From positions 372,001 through 436,000 of the forward strand of contig NZ_NMUM01000005.1 in the NCBI RefSeq assembly GCF_002812805.1: 64,000 nt of DNA, given 5' to 3'. The notes beneath the pieces were generated by a model. The model saw only the letters and a list, made by a program, of their open reading frames with translations, had not been told where the DNA came from and ran no database searches. Positions 48,301-57,005 of this stretch are shown here, piece by piece. This stretch comes from Microbacterium lacus (lineage in GTDB: Bacteria > Actinomycetota > Actinomycetes > Actinomycetales > Microbacteriaceae). Both the position numbers and the translations under genes were made by a program. Position 1 is the stretch's first letter, and each line of letters starts with the position of its first letter.

Positions 48301-50472
48301 ATGGGCATCCAGACGGCCATGGACGCGGTGTATGCCGCGCCGGGAATCGTGGACGCCATCCGGCTTGCAGACGATGTCGCGTTCGAGGCCGGCCGCGACC
48401 CGGGGGTACGCACGCTTCGTCTGCTGGCGAAGGCCCTCGCGAGCGATGACGATGTCGCGGCGATCACGGCCGTGCACGCCCTGGCTGAGATGTACGACGA
48501 GCAGGCGGCACGGGCCCTCAGCGGTCTGCTGTCGGACGAGCGCGGTTTCGTCCGCGAACACGCCGCGTGGGCGCTCGGTGCGGGTCTGCCGCGCTTCGAC
48601 GCGATCGGGCGTTTGCTCGGGATCGTCGCGGCGGGGGGCTTTTCGGGCATGCTCGCGCAGCGGACGCTCGAGAACTGGTCGATCACGATCGGCGAATCGC
48701 TCGCGGTGGCGATCGAGTCGGCTCTGCTGGGGATTCAGGATGCGCCGTCCCGCACGCGCCTCGTCGAGACTCTCGGCCTTGTGCGGGCACCCATCGCCGC
48801 ACGGACGCTTCTCCGATGCGCCAGCGACGCGCACGAGGCGCGCACGGTGCGGATCGCGGCTGTGGCGGCGCTCGGCCAACGCGCCCACTCGCCTGAGGCC
48901 GCGTCGCTGCTCGATGGTCTGGCCGATGGAGAGGACGAGCTGGCCGATGCCGCGCGCCTCGCCCTCGTCGACCTGGCCGCCGCGCGCACGGCGGTCGGAC
49001 CTGTCCGAAACGGGTCCGCACCGGCACCCGGTCCGCTGACCGTGGCACAGCTTTTCCTGCACGCCGACATCGACCCGTCGCTCACCTCGGCGGGTGTCGG
49101 CGACAACGGTGGCATCGCGACGCTGCTCGTGCGCCTGGGTGATGCCCTCGTCGCGGATCCCTCGACGGGCGTCCAACGTGTCGTCACCCTGTCGCGTGGC
49201 CCCCGGGAGCGTGCCGTGATCGATCTCGGGGTCATCGGCATGGACCGCGACGGCCACGTCTACGGACGGGTTCCCCTGGCCGAACAGCCCGTGCCCTCGG
49301 CCGCGGCGTGGTCGCTGCGCGTGCCCGCGCGCCGTGGCATCCGACGCATCCTGCGCGCCGCGGGCCGCATCGACGTGCTGCACCTGCGGATGGCGGATGT
49401 GGGCAGTCTCGCGGCCGCGGATGTCGCGCGCGAGCTCGGCATCCCCGTCGTGTTCACGGTCGCCCCCGACCCGCACGCGGTCATCCAGTCGATGGACCTC
49501 TCGGGCGCGCTGCACCGCTCGGACTTCGGCGAGATCGACATGCGCGAGCACTTCTGGTTCCGGGCGCGCCTGGTCCAGAGCCTGGCGTCGAACGCGGCAC
49601 ACACCGTGCTGTTCCCGCGGCCGCAGCTCGAAGAAGACATGCGCCAGCTCGTGGGCATCGATATCGCATCACATCCCGAGCGCCACACGATCGTCGCTGA
49701 GGGTGTGGACCTGGACGTCGTCGAACCTGCCGTTGCTGAGGTGCGATCGTGCGAAGCTTCGGACTGCCCGCCCGAGCTCGAGTCGCTGCGCACTCTGCTC
49801 GAAGAGCTTCCGGCCGATCGTCGCGGGCTCCCGTTATTGGTCAGCGTGGGACGCCTGCACCGGGTGAAGGGCATGGCGACCCTCGTCGAGGCGTGGGACC
49901 AGGGTCCGCTGGCCGCCCGTGCGAACCTGCTCATCATCGGCGGTGACCTCGAACGCCCCTCTCTCGACGAGCGCGAGCAGATCGAGCGGATCGCTCAGAT
50001 CGTTCCGGATCATGAGCGCGCCGCGCGCGGTCTCGTTCTTGCCGGGCACCGCTCCAACGACGTCGCTGCCCGCTGGCTTGCCGCCGTGCGCTTCGGAATG
50101 CCTGGCCTCGCCTCCGACGGCGGCGTCTACGTGTGCGCGAGCGTGAAGGAAGAGTTCGGCATCGCCCTGCTCGAGGCGATGGCGACCGGCTTGACCGTCG
50201 TCGCTCCTGACGGTGGCGGCCCCGCGACCTACGTGACTCGGGGTGACACCGGCGTGCTGACGCAGACGTGGGACGTCGACAGCCTCGCCGAGGCGATCGC
50301 GGAAGCCCTCGACCTCGCCGCTGAGCGAGACGAGTCCCGCTCAGCGCGGTCGCACGACATGGTGCGCGACCGCTTCACCATCCAGGCCATGGCTTCGGCG
50401 CTCGGGCCGGTCTACGGCGGCGTCGCGCGCGAAGAGGCCGAGCTGATCCGTGCCGCGGGGGTCCTCGGGTGA
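48301..50472 (+). CDS. HEAT-repeat protein fused to a GT4-type glycosyltransferase
   Basis: About 723 residues. The N-terminal 240 residues are helical HEAT-like repeats (ALAEMYDEQAARALSGLL, EHAAWALGAGLP, LRCASDAHEARTVRIAAVAA). The rest is a GT-B glycosyltransferase: a Gly-rich N-domain (SAGVGDNGGIATLLVRLGDA) and C-domain with VSVGRLHRVKGMATLVEAW and the E-x7-E motif in EEFGIALLEA. ATG 48301 is chosen because AAGGAG lies 6 nt upstream. The stop overlaps the next glycosyltransferase start by 4 nt. The donor sugar is unknown, and the fusion is unusual. Confidence 0.88.
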   Translation: MGIQTAMDAVYAAPGIVDAIRLADDVAFEAGRDPGVRTLRLLAKALASDDDVAAITAVHALAEMYDEQAARALSGLLSDERGFVREHAAWALGAGLPRFDAIGRLLGIVAAGGFSGMLAQRTLENWSITIGESLAVAIESALLGIQDAPSRTRLVETLGLVRAPIAARTLLRCASDAHEARTVRIAAVAALGQRAHSPEAASLLDGLADGEDELADAARLALVDLAAARTAVGPVRNGSAPAPGPLTVAQLFLHADIDPSLTSAGVGDNGGIATLLVRLGDALVADPSTGVQRVVTLSRGPRERAVIDLGVIGMDRDGHVYGRVPLAEQPVPSAAAWSLRVPARRGIRRILRAAGRIDVLHLRMADVGSLAAADVARELGIPVVFTVAPDPHAVIQSMDLSGALHRSDFGEIDMREHFWFRARLVQSLASNAAHTVLFPRPQLEEDMRQLVGIDIASHPERHTIVAEGVDLDVVEPAVAEVRSCEASDCPPELESLRTLLEELPADRRGLPLLVSVGRLHRVKGMATLVEAWDQGPLAARANLLIIGGDLERPSLDEREQIERIAQIVPDHERAARGLVLAGHRSNDVAARWLAAVRFGMPGLASDGGVYVCASVKEEFGIALLEAMATGLTVVAPDGGGPATYVTRGDTGVLTQTWDVDSLAEAIAEALDLAAERDESRSARSHDMVRDRFTIQAMASALGPVYGGVAREEAELIRAAGVLG

Positions 50473-51830
50473 CGCTGCTCGTCATCAGCCCGGACTACGC
50501 CTCGCACCTCCTTCCGCTCGCCACGCTGGCGACGCGGTGGCGCGACGCGGGGGAGCGGGTCGTTGTCGCGACGGGCCCGTCGACGACGGGGATCGTCGCG
50601 GACTTCGGGTTGCAGCGGATCGATCTGACCCTGGGCCGGGGCTCGAACCCCGGGGTGATCCGTGCTGAGGAGCAGCCGCGCGACGAGGGCGCTTCGCTGC
50701 GGGGGTTCTTCGACGCAACGCGTCGAGGCATGACGCAGACCCTGCGCTATCAGGCGCAGGAGCGGCTCACGGACTTGATGTGGGACCCCGTCGGGCGCGG
50801 TCGGCGCGTACTCGAGATCGTCGACCAGGTCCGTCCCGACGCGATCATCGTCGATCATCTGGCCTTTAGCGCCCGTATGGCGTTGCAGACCGCGGGTGTG
50901 CCCTACGGCGATGTCGTGCTGGGGCATCCGAGCGCCCTTCCCGTCGCTGGTGAGGTCTACGGATACCCGCCGTTCTGGCCCCGCGCTTTCGCTCCCTCCG
51001 CAACCGATCTGGCGGAGTTGCGCGAACTCTGCGACCGGGTGGCCGCAGGCTTCACGGGGGAGTGGAATCGTGCGGCCCGCGAGCTGGCCGGTGCGGCTGT
51101 CGACGTCGACGACGCCTTCGCGACCCACGGCGGCACCGTCCTGTACAACTATCCGGCCGAACTGGCCGCGATCGAGGGACGGATGCTGCCGCTGCACGCT
51201 TTTCTCGGGTCGACGCGCCGTGAAGAAGACGTTGCCCTCGACATCCTGGACTGGATCGATCGCGACGAACCCTATGTCTACGTGAGCTTCGGGAGTTTTC
51301 TCTCCGTGCGGGACGACGTGCTGGCACGCGTTGCGGAGGCGCTCCGCAGGCTCGGCGTGCGCGCCGCGATCGCGACGGGCGCGACCGCGCCCGAGGCTGT
51401 GGGCGACGTGCCGGACGGATGGCTCGTGCGCCCTCATCTGCCGCAGGTGCGGCTGCTGAAAGGCGCGGCAGTGGCGGTGAACCACGGGGGCAACAACTCG
51501 GTCACCGAGGCGCTCGGCAGTGGGGTGCCGATCCTCGTCCTGCCCTTCTCGACAGATCAGTTCGCCGGCGCCGCGACCATCGAGCGTGCACGGGTCGGTG
51601 TGGCGCTCGACCCGAACGCCGCGAGCGTCGAGGAACTGGCCGATGCGCTGCGCGCACTGCTGGGCGGGGACGGGGCGGAAGAATCTGACGTCGACCGGGG
51701 CCTGTTGCGCCGGATAGCCGATGGCCAGACCGCTCGGCCGGGCCCGGAGGTTGCCTACGAGGCGCTCGTGGGAACGCGCTCGCCCACGAGCGAGCGCATC
51801 GCTCCGGGGTCACCGGCCGCACCCCGGTAG
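50469..51830 (+). CDS. Glycosyltransferase (GT1/MGT-like)
   Basis: A 453-residue GT-B enzyme. N-domain begins LLVISPDYASHLLPLATLA, as in macrolide/UGT-type enzymes. The C-domain has VYVSFGSFLS and the nucleotide-sugar site NHGGNNSVTEALGSGVP followed by PFSTDQFAGA. GTG 50469 overlaps the HEAT-GT stop by 4 nt, so both are made together. Its 3' end overlaps the opposing GT2-like gene by 76 bp. The acceptor is unknown. Confidence 0.88.
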   Translation: MTLLVISPDYASHLLPLATLATRWRDAGERVVVATGPSTTGIVADFGLQRIDLTLGRGSNPGVIRAEEQPRDEGASLRGFFDATRRGMTQTLRYQAQERLTDLMWDPVGRGRRVLEIVDQVRPDAIIVDHLAFSARMALQTAGVPYGDVVLGHPSALPVAGEVYGYPPFWPRAFAPSATDLAELRELCDRVAAGFTGEWNRAARELAGAAVDVDDAFATHGGTVLYNYPAELAAIEGRMLPLHAFLGSTRREEDVALDILDWIDRDEPYVYVSFGSFLSVRDDVLARVAEALRRLGVRAAIATGATAPEAVGDVPDGWLVRPHLPQVRLLKGAAVAVNHGGNNSVTEALGSGVPILVLPFSTDQFAGAATIERARVGVALDPNAASVEELADALRALLGGDGAEESDVDRGLLRRIADGQTARPGPEVAYEALVGTRSPTSERIAPGSPAAPR

Positions 51831-52435
51831 CGTTCCATCAACGCGGCGTTCGCGTCGAAGTGTGCGCCGGCTCGAGTCTCGGCAACGTGGTGGAGCGCAT
51901 AGACGCGACCCTCGTGGCGTTGGGGTGGGCTGCCGAGGAGGGTCTGGTGGGCGAGGTTCCACGCGGCATCCTCGTAGCCCCACCCGCGGAAGCGCTCGTC
52001 CTGACCCCCGTGTCGTTCCCACGTCCGCGGGGTCGTGACGTACACGCCCGAGCACGCGCCGCGGACGAGCTCGAACTCGCACTGTTCTGGATCCAGACCC
52101 GCGAGATACTGTGCTGTGCCGGTCGCGCCGAGCCAGTGATATGCGGTGTAAGGCAGGTGTACGAGGCCGCTCGTCCCTGCGGCGTCGACCGCAGCCCGCA
52201 GAGCATCGGCCTCCGGCACGGTGTCTGCGTCGTTGATGATGACCACGTCATCGGGGTTCTCGCCGGCGATGCCCCGATTTCGGCACGCCGCGAGGACGAA
52301 GACGTCGTCTTCGGTGTCGATCGTGCGAACCGTGAACTCCGGGAACTCGCGGGCATACCAACTGGTGACGGCCTCGAAAGCGGTTACGCGCGAGGGCGCA
52401 GCGCGCCACGGGATGATGACGGAAACGGCAGACAC
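51755..52435 (-). CDS. Glycosyltransferase family 2-like protein
   Basis: About 226 residues of a GT-A fold. It opens AVSVIIPWRAAPSRVTAF, with the DXD-like NDADTVPEADALR and a galactosyltransferase-like C-terminal part (SGVYVTTPRTWERHGGQDE, FRGWGYEDAAW). GTG 52435 is chosen because TAGGCT (minus strand, 52448-52443) lies 7 nt upstream. Its last 76 bp are antisense to the end of the GT1-like gene. A role in a surface glycan is inferred from neighbours. Confidence 0.83.
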   Translation of the reverse strand: MSAVSVIIPWRAAPSRVTAFEAVTSWYAREFPEFTVRTIDTEDDVFVLAACRNRGIAGENPDDVVIINDADTVPEADALRAAVDAAGTSGLVHLPYTAYHWLGATGTAQYLAGLDPEQCEFELVRGACSGVYVTTPRTWERHGGQDERFRGWGYEDAAWNLAHQTLLGSPPQRHEGRVYALHHVAETRAGAHFDANAALMERYRGAAGDPGAMRSLVGERVPTSAS

Positions 52436-52590
52436 GATGTTCAGCCTAAACGCGTACACGCGGGAGGAACGATGCACCTGCAAAGGCCGAGATTCGCCAC
52501 ACGCATCTCGTTCGGCCCCACGGCACCTCCGGGGTGTTCGCTATCCGGGCACAGGCACGCGCGGGCGAAGACGCTCCCGCGGCGCGCCGG

Positions 52591-52612
52591 GGAATCACAG
52601 TGTTGTGATTCC
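52591..52612. promoter_or_regulatory. Operator-like palindrome before DUF3145 gene
   Basis: GGAATCACA (52591-52599), 4 nt, and TGTGATTCC (52604-52612) form a perfect 9-bp inverted repeat. A possible -35 TTGTGA (52603-52608) overlaps the right arm, and AATAAT (52627-52632) fits a -10 18 nt later. This placement suits a repressor site. It sits in the 278-bp divergent gap between the GT2-like and DUF3145 genes. Confidence 0.6.
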
Positions 52613-52713
52613 GTTATGCGATGGGCAATAATGGGCCCACAACCGAACAGCAGTCGCCGACACACGTGTCACAGGTCGTAGGGGAAGACGTACCTGAAGA
52701 AACGGAAGTGGAA

Positions 52714-53217
52714 ATGGCGACATCATCGGCGCGCGGAGTGATCTATGTCCACTCCGCGCCGCGGGCGCTGTGCCCGCACCTGGAATGGGCTGTCGGGCGT
52801 GCGCTCGGCCGTGCCGTGAATTTCGAGTGGGACGAGCAGCCGGTACTTCCTGGCGCCCGTCGCGCCGAGTTCTACTGGGAAGGGCCCGTCGGAACCGGCG
52901 CGGCGCTCTCGTCCGCGATGCACGGGTGGGAGCACCTCCGCTTCGAGGTGACCGAAGACCCCACTCCGCGCTCGGACGGAGGTCGCTGGTTGCACACCCC
53001 CGACCTCGGTATCCATTACGCACAGACCGACGCGGCCGGCAACGTCGTGATCGGTGAAGATCGCATTCGATACGCCATGGAGATCGCTGCGGGTGACGCC
53101 CGTGAACTTCAGCGGGAACTGGGCGTCGCGCTTGGACAGGCCTGGGACGACGAACTCGAGATCTTCCGTCACGCGAGCGACCAGGCTCCCGTGGTGTGGC
53201 TCCACAAGGTCGGCTAG
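52714..53217 (+). CDS. DUF3145 family protein
   Basis: About 167 residues, an actinobacteria-specific conserved protein. Recognised by GVIYVHSAPRALCPHLEWA, AEFYWEGPVGTGAALSSA and WEHLRFEVTEDP. No signal peptide. ATG 52714 (ATSSARGVIYVHS) matches the family N-terminus and follows GGAAG; the frame is open to 52621. It stands convergent to the fab operon, a common neighbourhood, and its function is unknown. Confidence 0.9.
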   Translation: MATSSARGVIYVHSAPRALCPHLEWAVGRALGRAVNFEWDEQPVLPGARRAEFYWEGPVGTGAALSSAMHGWEHLRFEVTEDPTPRSDGGRWLHTPDLGIHYAQTDAAGNVVIGEDRIRYAMEIAAGDARELQRELGVALGQAWDDELEIFRHASDQAPVVWLHKVG

Positions 53218-53314
53218 CGGCGCCTCTACAATCCAGACATCCCCACACTCGGACCGAACCCATCGTCCGCGCTCGCGCGGCCTGTTGGCTGGGTCAGGAT
53301 GTGGAATCCCCCTG

Positions 53315-53370
53315 GGTCACTGAGCTTGTCGAAGTGACCTGTTGTGCGCCCTTCGACAGGCTCAGGGTGC
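53315..53370. repeat. Second facing pair of loop-conserved palindromes
   Basis: Element 3 (53315-53339) is identical over 25 bp to the element at 10642-10666. Element 4 (53346-53370) has arms GCGCCCT/AGGGTGC, paired with one G-T wobble, around TCGACAGGCTC, one base different from the loop at 10692. Again a facing pair between convergent genes (DUF3145 and fabF). Confidence 0.75.
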
Positions 53371-53403
53371 GAGCCCGAAGCTCCGGGTGCGGAAGCAGCC
53401 CGG

Positions 53404-54642
53404 TCAGTTCGTCGAGAACGCCACCACGGCGTTGTGCCCGCCGAAGCCGAACGAGTTGCTGATCGCCAGCTGGTCGCCCGCGCCGAGGTCCTGAGGTGCG
53501 CCCGAGATCCGGAACGGCACTTCGGGGTCCTGTGTCGTGAGGTTGATCGTCGGCGGCGCCTGGCGCTGACCGATCGCGAGCACCGTGAAGATGGCCTCGA
53601 GCGCTCCCGTGCCACCCAGTAGGTGGCCCGTGGATGCCTTGGTTGCCGAGACGGGGATCTCGTCCACGCGCGGCCCGAACACGGCCTTGAGGGCCTGATA
53701 CTCGTTCGGGTCACCGACGGGGGTGGAGGTGGCGTGCGCGTTGATGTGGGTGACGTCATCCGGGGATGCGCCGGCCATCTCGAGCGCCATCGTGACCGCT
53801 CGAGCGGCACCGCGGCCCTCGGGGTCGTTGGCCGTGATGTGGTACGAGTCCGCCGTGACTCCGCCGCCGACGACGTACGCGTAGATCTTCGCGCCGCGCG
53901 CCTTGGCGTGCTCTTCGGTCTCGAGGATCAGCGCACCGGCGCCCTCGCCCATGACGAAGCCGTCGCGGTCGATGCTGCCCGGACGTGAGGCGGTCGCCGG
54001 GTCGTCGTTGCGGCGTGAGAGCGCCTGCATCGACGCGAAAGACGCGACGGTGATGGGGTGGATGGCCGACTCGGTGCCACCCGCGATGACGACGTCTGCG
54101 AGGCCGTCCTGCAGGTGTTCGACGGCGTTGACGATCGACTCGGTGCTCGAGGCACATGCGCTGGCGACGGTGCGGGCGAAAGCGCGAGCACCGAAGTGGA
54201 GCGACAGGTTGCCGGCCGCGGCGTTGGGCATGAGCATCGGCACCGTCATCGGCATGACGCGACGGGGTCCCTTCTCGCGCAGGGTGTCCCATGCGTCGAG
54301 GAGTGTCCACACGCCGCCGATACCGGTGGCGAAGTCGACACCCAGGCGTTCGGGGTCGACCTCGGGTGCTCCGGCGTCGTCCCAGGCCTCCATGGCGGCG
54401 ACGAGGGCGAACTGCGAGGCCGGGTCGAGCCGCTTCGCGGTCGGTCGCGGTAGAACCTCTTCGGGGCGCACGATGGCCTCGGCGGCGAACGTGACGGGTA
54501 GCTCGTACTTCGCAACCCACTCGTGCTCGAGTGTGCGAGCGCCGGACACTCCGGCGAGAAGTGCGTTCCAGCTGTCGGGGGCGGTGCCGCCGAGCGGTGA
54601 AGAGGCACCGATCCCGGTGACGACGATGCGCTTGGTGGTCAT
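53404..54642 (-). CDS. fabF: 3-oxoacyl-ACP synthase II (FabF/KasA type)
   Basis: A 412-residue elongating condensing enzyme of type II fatty-acid synthesis. The Cys-His-His triad is visible: Cys in ASACASSTES, His in INAHATSTPVGD and His in STGHLLGGTG. ATG 54642 (TTKRIVVTGIGASSPLG) is the conserved start; GAGGA lies about 8 nt upstream. It is last in the fabD-fabH-acpP-fabF operon, behind a strong hairpin. Confidence 0.96.
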   Translation of the reverse strand: MTTKRIVVTGIGASSPLGGTAPDSWNALLAGVSGARTLEHEWVAKYELPVTFAAEAIVRPEEVLPRPTAKRLDPASQFALVAAMEAWDDAGAPEVDPERLGVDFATGIGGVWTLLDAWDTLREKGPRRVMPMTVPMLMPNAAAGNLSLHFGARAFARTVASACASSTESIVNAVEHLQDGLADVVIAGGTESAIHPITVASFASMQALSRRNDDPATASRPGSIDRDGFVMGEGAGALILETEEHAKARGAKIYAYVVGGGVTADSYHITANDPEGRGAARAVTMALEMAGASPDDVTHINAHATSTPVGDPNEYQALKAVFGPRVDEIPVSATKASTGHLLGGTGALEAIFTVLAIGQRQAPPTINLTTQDPEVPFRISGAPQDLGAGDQLAISNSFGFGGHNAVVAFSTN

Positions 54643-54669
54643 GACACGAATCCTCAGGCGTTGCTGTCG

Positions 54670-54697
54670 CTCTCGGGGGCCCACAGGCCCCCGAGAG
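54670..54697 (-). terminator. Intra-operon hairpin between acpP and fabF
   Basis: CTCTCGGGGGCC (54670-54681) pairs perfectly with GGCCCCCGAGAG (54686-54697), a 12-bp stem with a 4-nt loop inside the 61-bp acpP-fabF gap. No T-run. It could end part of the transcripts after acpP, or stabilise acpP mRNA against 3' decay. Confidence 0.65.
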
Positions 54698-54703
54698 GGT
54701 GGA

Positions 54704-54952
54704 TCAGGACTGGTTCGACGTGATGAACGTCACGGCGTCGCCGACGGTCTTGAGGTTCTTGACCTCGTCGTCGGGGATGGTGACGCCGAACTTCTCTTCT
54801 GCGTTGACGACGATCGTCATCATCGAGATCGAGTCGATGTCGAGGTCGTCGGTGAAGGACTTCTCGAGGGCGACGTCGTCGGCCGAGATGCCGGTCTCGT
54901 CGGTGATGAGCTCAGCGAGCCCGGCAAGCACCTCATCGGTGGAAAAGGCCAT
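54704..54952 (-). CDS. acpP: Acyl carrier protein
   Basis: An 82-residue acidic carrier of fatty acyl chains. The phosphopantetheine site is Ser41 in DLDIDSISMM. A perfect AAGGAG sits before the ATG, the strongest ribosome site in the cluster, fitting a highly expressed small protein. Located between fabH and fabF. Confidence 0.97.
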   Translation of the reverse strand: MAFSTDEVLAGLAELITDETGISADDVALEKSFTDDLDIDSISMMTIVVNAEEKFGVTIPDDEVKNLKTVGDAVTFITSNQS

Positions 54953-55036
54953 GGTGTCTCCTTGGTTCTGGATCTAGATGGGGGTCTGGAGTCGTGTCGG
55001 CGACCGCGAATCAGTCTAGGGCGGCGATCCGCCCGG

Positions 55037-56044
55037 TCACGGCAGCACCACGACCTGCGCGCCGAACACGAGGCCCGCGCCGAAGCCGATCTGCAGGGCG
55101 AGTCCGCCGCTGATCTCGGGGTGCTCCTGCAGCAGGCGGTGCGTAGCGAGGGGGATGGATGCCGCCGAGGTGTTGCCCGTGGTCTCGATATCGCGGCCGA
55201 TCACAACGGTCTCGGGCAGCTTCAGTTGCTTGGCGAACTCGTCGATGATGCGCATGTTCGCCTGGTGCGGTACGAACGCGGACAGATCGGATGCTTCGAC
55301 CCCGGCTGCTTCGAGTGCCTGACGCGCGACCTTCACCATCTCCCACACGGCCCAGCGGAAGACCGTCGGGCCCTCCTGGCGAAGCGTGGGCCAGGCCGCG
55401 AGTCCGTCGCGGAACTCGATCAGGGTGTGGTCCATGCCGACGGCGTCGGCCTTGGAGCCATCCGATCCCCAGATGGTGGGTCCGATGCCGGGGGTGTCAC
55501 TCGGGCCGACGACGACCGCGCCGGCTCCGTCACCGAGCAGGAACGAGATGCTGCGATCGGTGGGGTCGACGACATCGCTGAGCTTTTCGGCCCCGATGAC
55601 GACGGCGTAGCGGGCGATGCCCGCCCGGATCGACGCATCCGCCTGTGCGACGCCGTACGAAAAACCTGCGCAGGCCGCGTTGAGGTCGTAGGCGGCCGCA
55701 GGGTTCGCGCCGACGCGGTCGGCGACGACGGCCGAGATCGATGGCGTCTGCCGGGGGTTGCTGATCGTGGCGACGATCACGAGGTCGATGTCTTCGGGAG
55801 CGACGCCGGAGGAGGCGATCGCCTCGGCGGCCGCGTCCGTCGCGAGGTCGAGGGCGCTCGTGCCGGCTTCGGCGCGCGTGCGCGTGATGATGCCGGTGCG
55901 CTGGCGGATCCACTCGTCGCTCGAGTCGATCGGCCCGACGAGGGCGTCGTTGTCGACGAGCAGTTCGCCGCGGGCGGCACCGTACGCGTAGATGCGCGTG
56001 TGGGCTACACCCGTGGTCTGAGTCAGCGGTGCGGGCGAGATCAT
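55037..56044 (-). CDS. fabH: 3-oxoacyl-ACP synthase III (FabH)
   Basis: A 335-residue starter condensing enzyme, joining acyl-CoA to malonyl-ACP. Cys125 in LNAACAGFSY, His in FVPHQANMR and Asn in GNTSAASIP form the triad. DEWIRQRTGI is the FabH N-terminal signature. In actinobacteria FabH often favours branched starters; here that is family knowledge. The ATG overlaps the fabD stop by 4 nt. Confidence 0.95.
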   Translation of the reverse strand: MISPAPLTQTTGVAHTRIYAYGAARGELLVDNDALVGPIDSSDEWIRQRTGIITRTRAEAGTSALDLATDAAAEAIASSGVAPEDIDLVIVATISNPRQTPSISAVVADRVGANPAAAYDLNAACAGFSYGVAQADASIRAGIARYAVVIGAEKLSDVVDPTDRSISFLLGDGAGAVVVGPSDTPGIGPTIWGSDGSKADAVGMDHTLIEFRDGLAAWPTLRQEGPTVFRWAVWEMVKVARQALEAAGVEASDLSAFVPHQANMRIIDEFAKQLKLPETVVIGRDIETTGNTSAASIPLATHRLLQEHPEISGGLALQIGFGAGLVFGAQVVVLP

Positions 56045-56961
56045 GCGTTGTCCTTCGAGAGCAGTTCCACGGCCGCATCGAGGTCGTCGGGGGTCTTGAC
56101 CGCCACCGACGGGATGCCGCGGAGCCCGCGCTTGGCGAGCCCGGTCAGTGTACCGGCGGGGGCCAGTTCGATGAGGCCCGTGATTCCCGCGTCGGCGAAT
56201 CCGGCCATGCAGAGGTCCCACCGGACGGGCGAGGCCACCTGGCCGACGAGCAGGTTGATGGCCGTGGTACCGGAGATGACGACCGAGCCGTCGTGGTTGG
56301 TCCAGAGGGCGAGTTTCGGATTGCTCGCCTCGACCGTGTCGGCGGCGGCACGCAGCCGTTCGACCGCCGGTGCCATATACGACGTGTGGAATGCCCCGGC
56401 GACTTGGAGAGGGATGACGCGTGCGCCACGGGGAGCGTCGACGGCCAATGCCTCCAGTGCAGCGGGCGCCCCGGCGGCGACGATCTGGCCACCGCCGTTG
56501 AAGTTGGCGGGAGTCAGCGCGAGTTCTTCCAGACGGGTGAGCACGGCCGCCTCGTCACCGCCGACGACGGCGCTCATGCCGGTCGGCTCGAGGGCCGCAG
56601 CATCCGCCATCGCGCGTCCGCGAATACCGACGAGGTTCATGCCGTCGTGAGCCGAGATGACACCGGCGATCACGAGCGCGGCGATCTCACCGACCGAGTG
56701 GCCCGCGGTTCCGGCCGGTGCGGACGGTGTGCGCTGCTCGAGCGCAGACCATGCCAGCAAGCTGGCGGCGACGATCAACGGCTGCGCGATGCGGGTGTCG
56801 CGGATGGTGTCGGCATCGGATTCGGTGCCGTGGCGGATCAGGTCGACCTCAGCGGCGTCCGAGAATGCGGCCAGCAAATCTCGCGCGCCATCGAGGTCCA
56901 GCCACGGGGAGAGGAATCCAGGAGTTTGAGAGCCCTGACCCGGGCAGGCTACGACGATCAC
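56041..56961 (-). CDS. fabD: Malonyl CoA-acyl carrier protein transacylase
   Basis: A 306-residue acyltransferase moving malonyl from CoA to ACP. CPGQGSQTPG marks the N-terminus, the nucleophile Ser is in GHSVGEIAAL, and the His of the pair is in AGAFHTSYM. The GTG start follows CAGACT by 6 nt, a -10-like hexamer suggesting a separate leaderless promoter despite the short 44-bp gap from the regulator gene upstream. Confidence 0.95.
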   Translation of the reverse strand: MIVVACPGQGSQTPGFLSPWLDLDGARDLLAAFSDAAEVDLIRHGTESDADTIRDTRIAQPLIVAASLLAWSALEQRTPSAPAGTAGHSVGEIAALVIAGVISAHDGMNLVGIRGRAMADAAALEPTGMSAVVGGDEAAVLTRLEELALTPANFNGGGQIVAAGAPAALEALAVDAPRGARVIPLQVAGAFHTSYMAPAVERLRAAADTVEASNPKLALWTNHDGSVVISGTTAINLLVGQVASPVRWDLCMAGFADAGITGLIELAPAGTLTGLAKRGLRGIPSVAVKTPDDLDAAVELLSKDNA

Positions 56962-57005
56962 TCACCCAGTCTGTCAACTAGACCCAGGTCGGTCTTGGCG
57001 TGGTC

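Noticed and set aside
53404..56961. Secondary-metabolite (polyketide) gene cluster
   Set aside because: fabD-fabH-acpP-fabF with a PucR-type regulator and aceE is the standard primary fatty-acid operon; no tailoring or polyketide genes are present.
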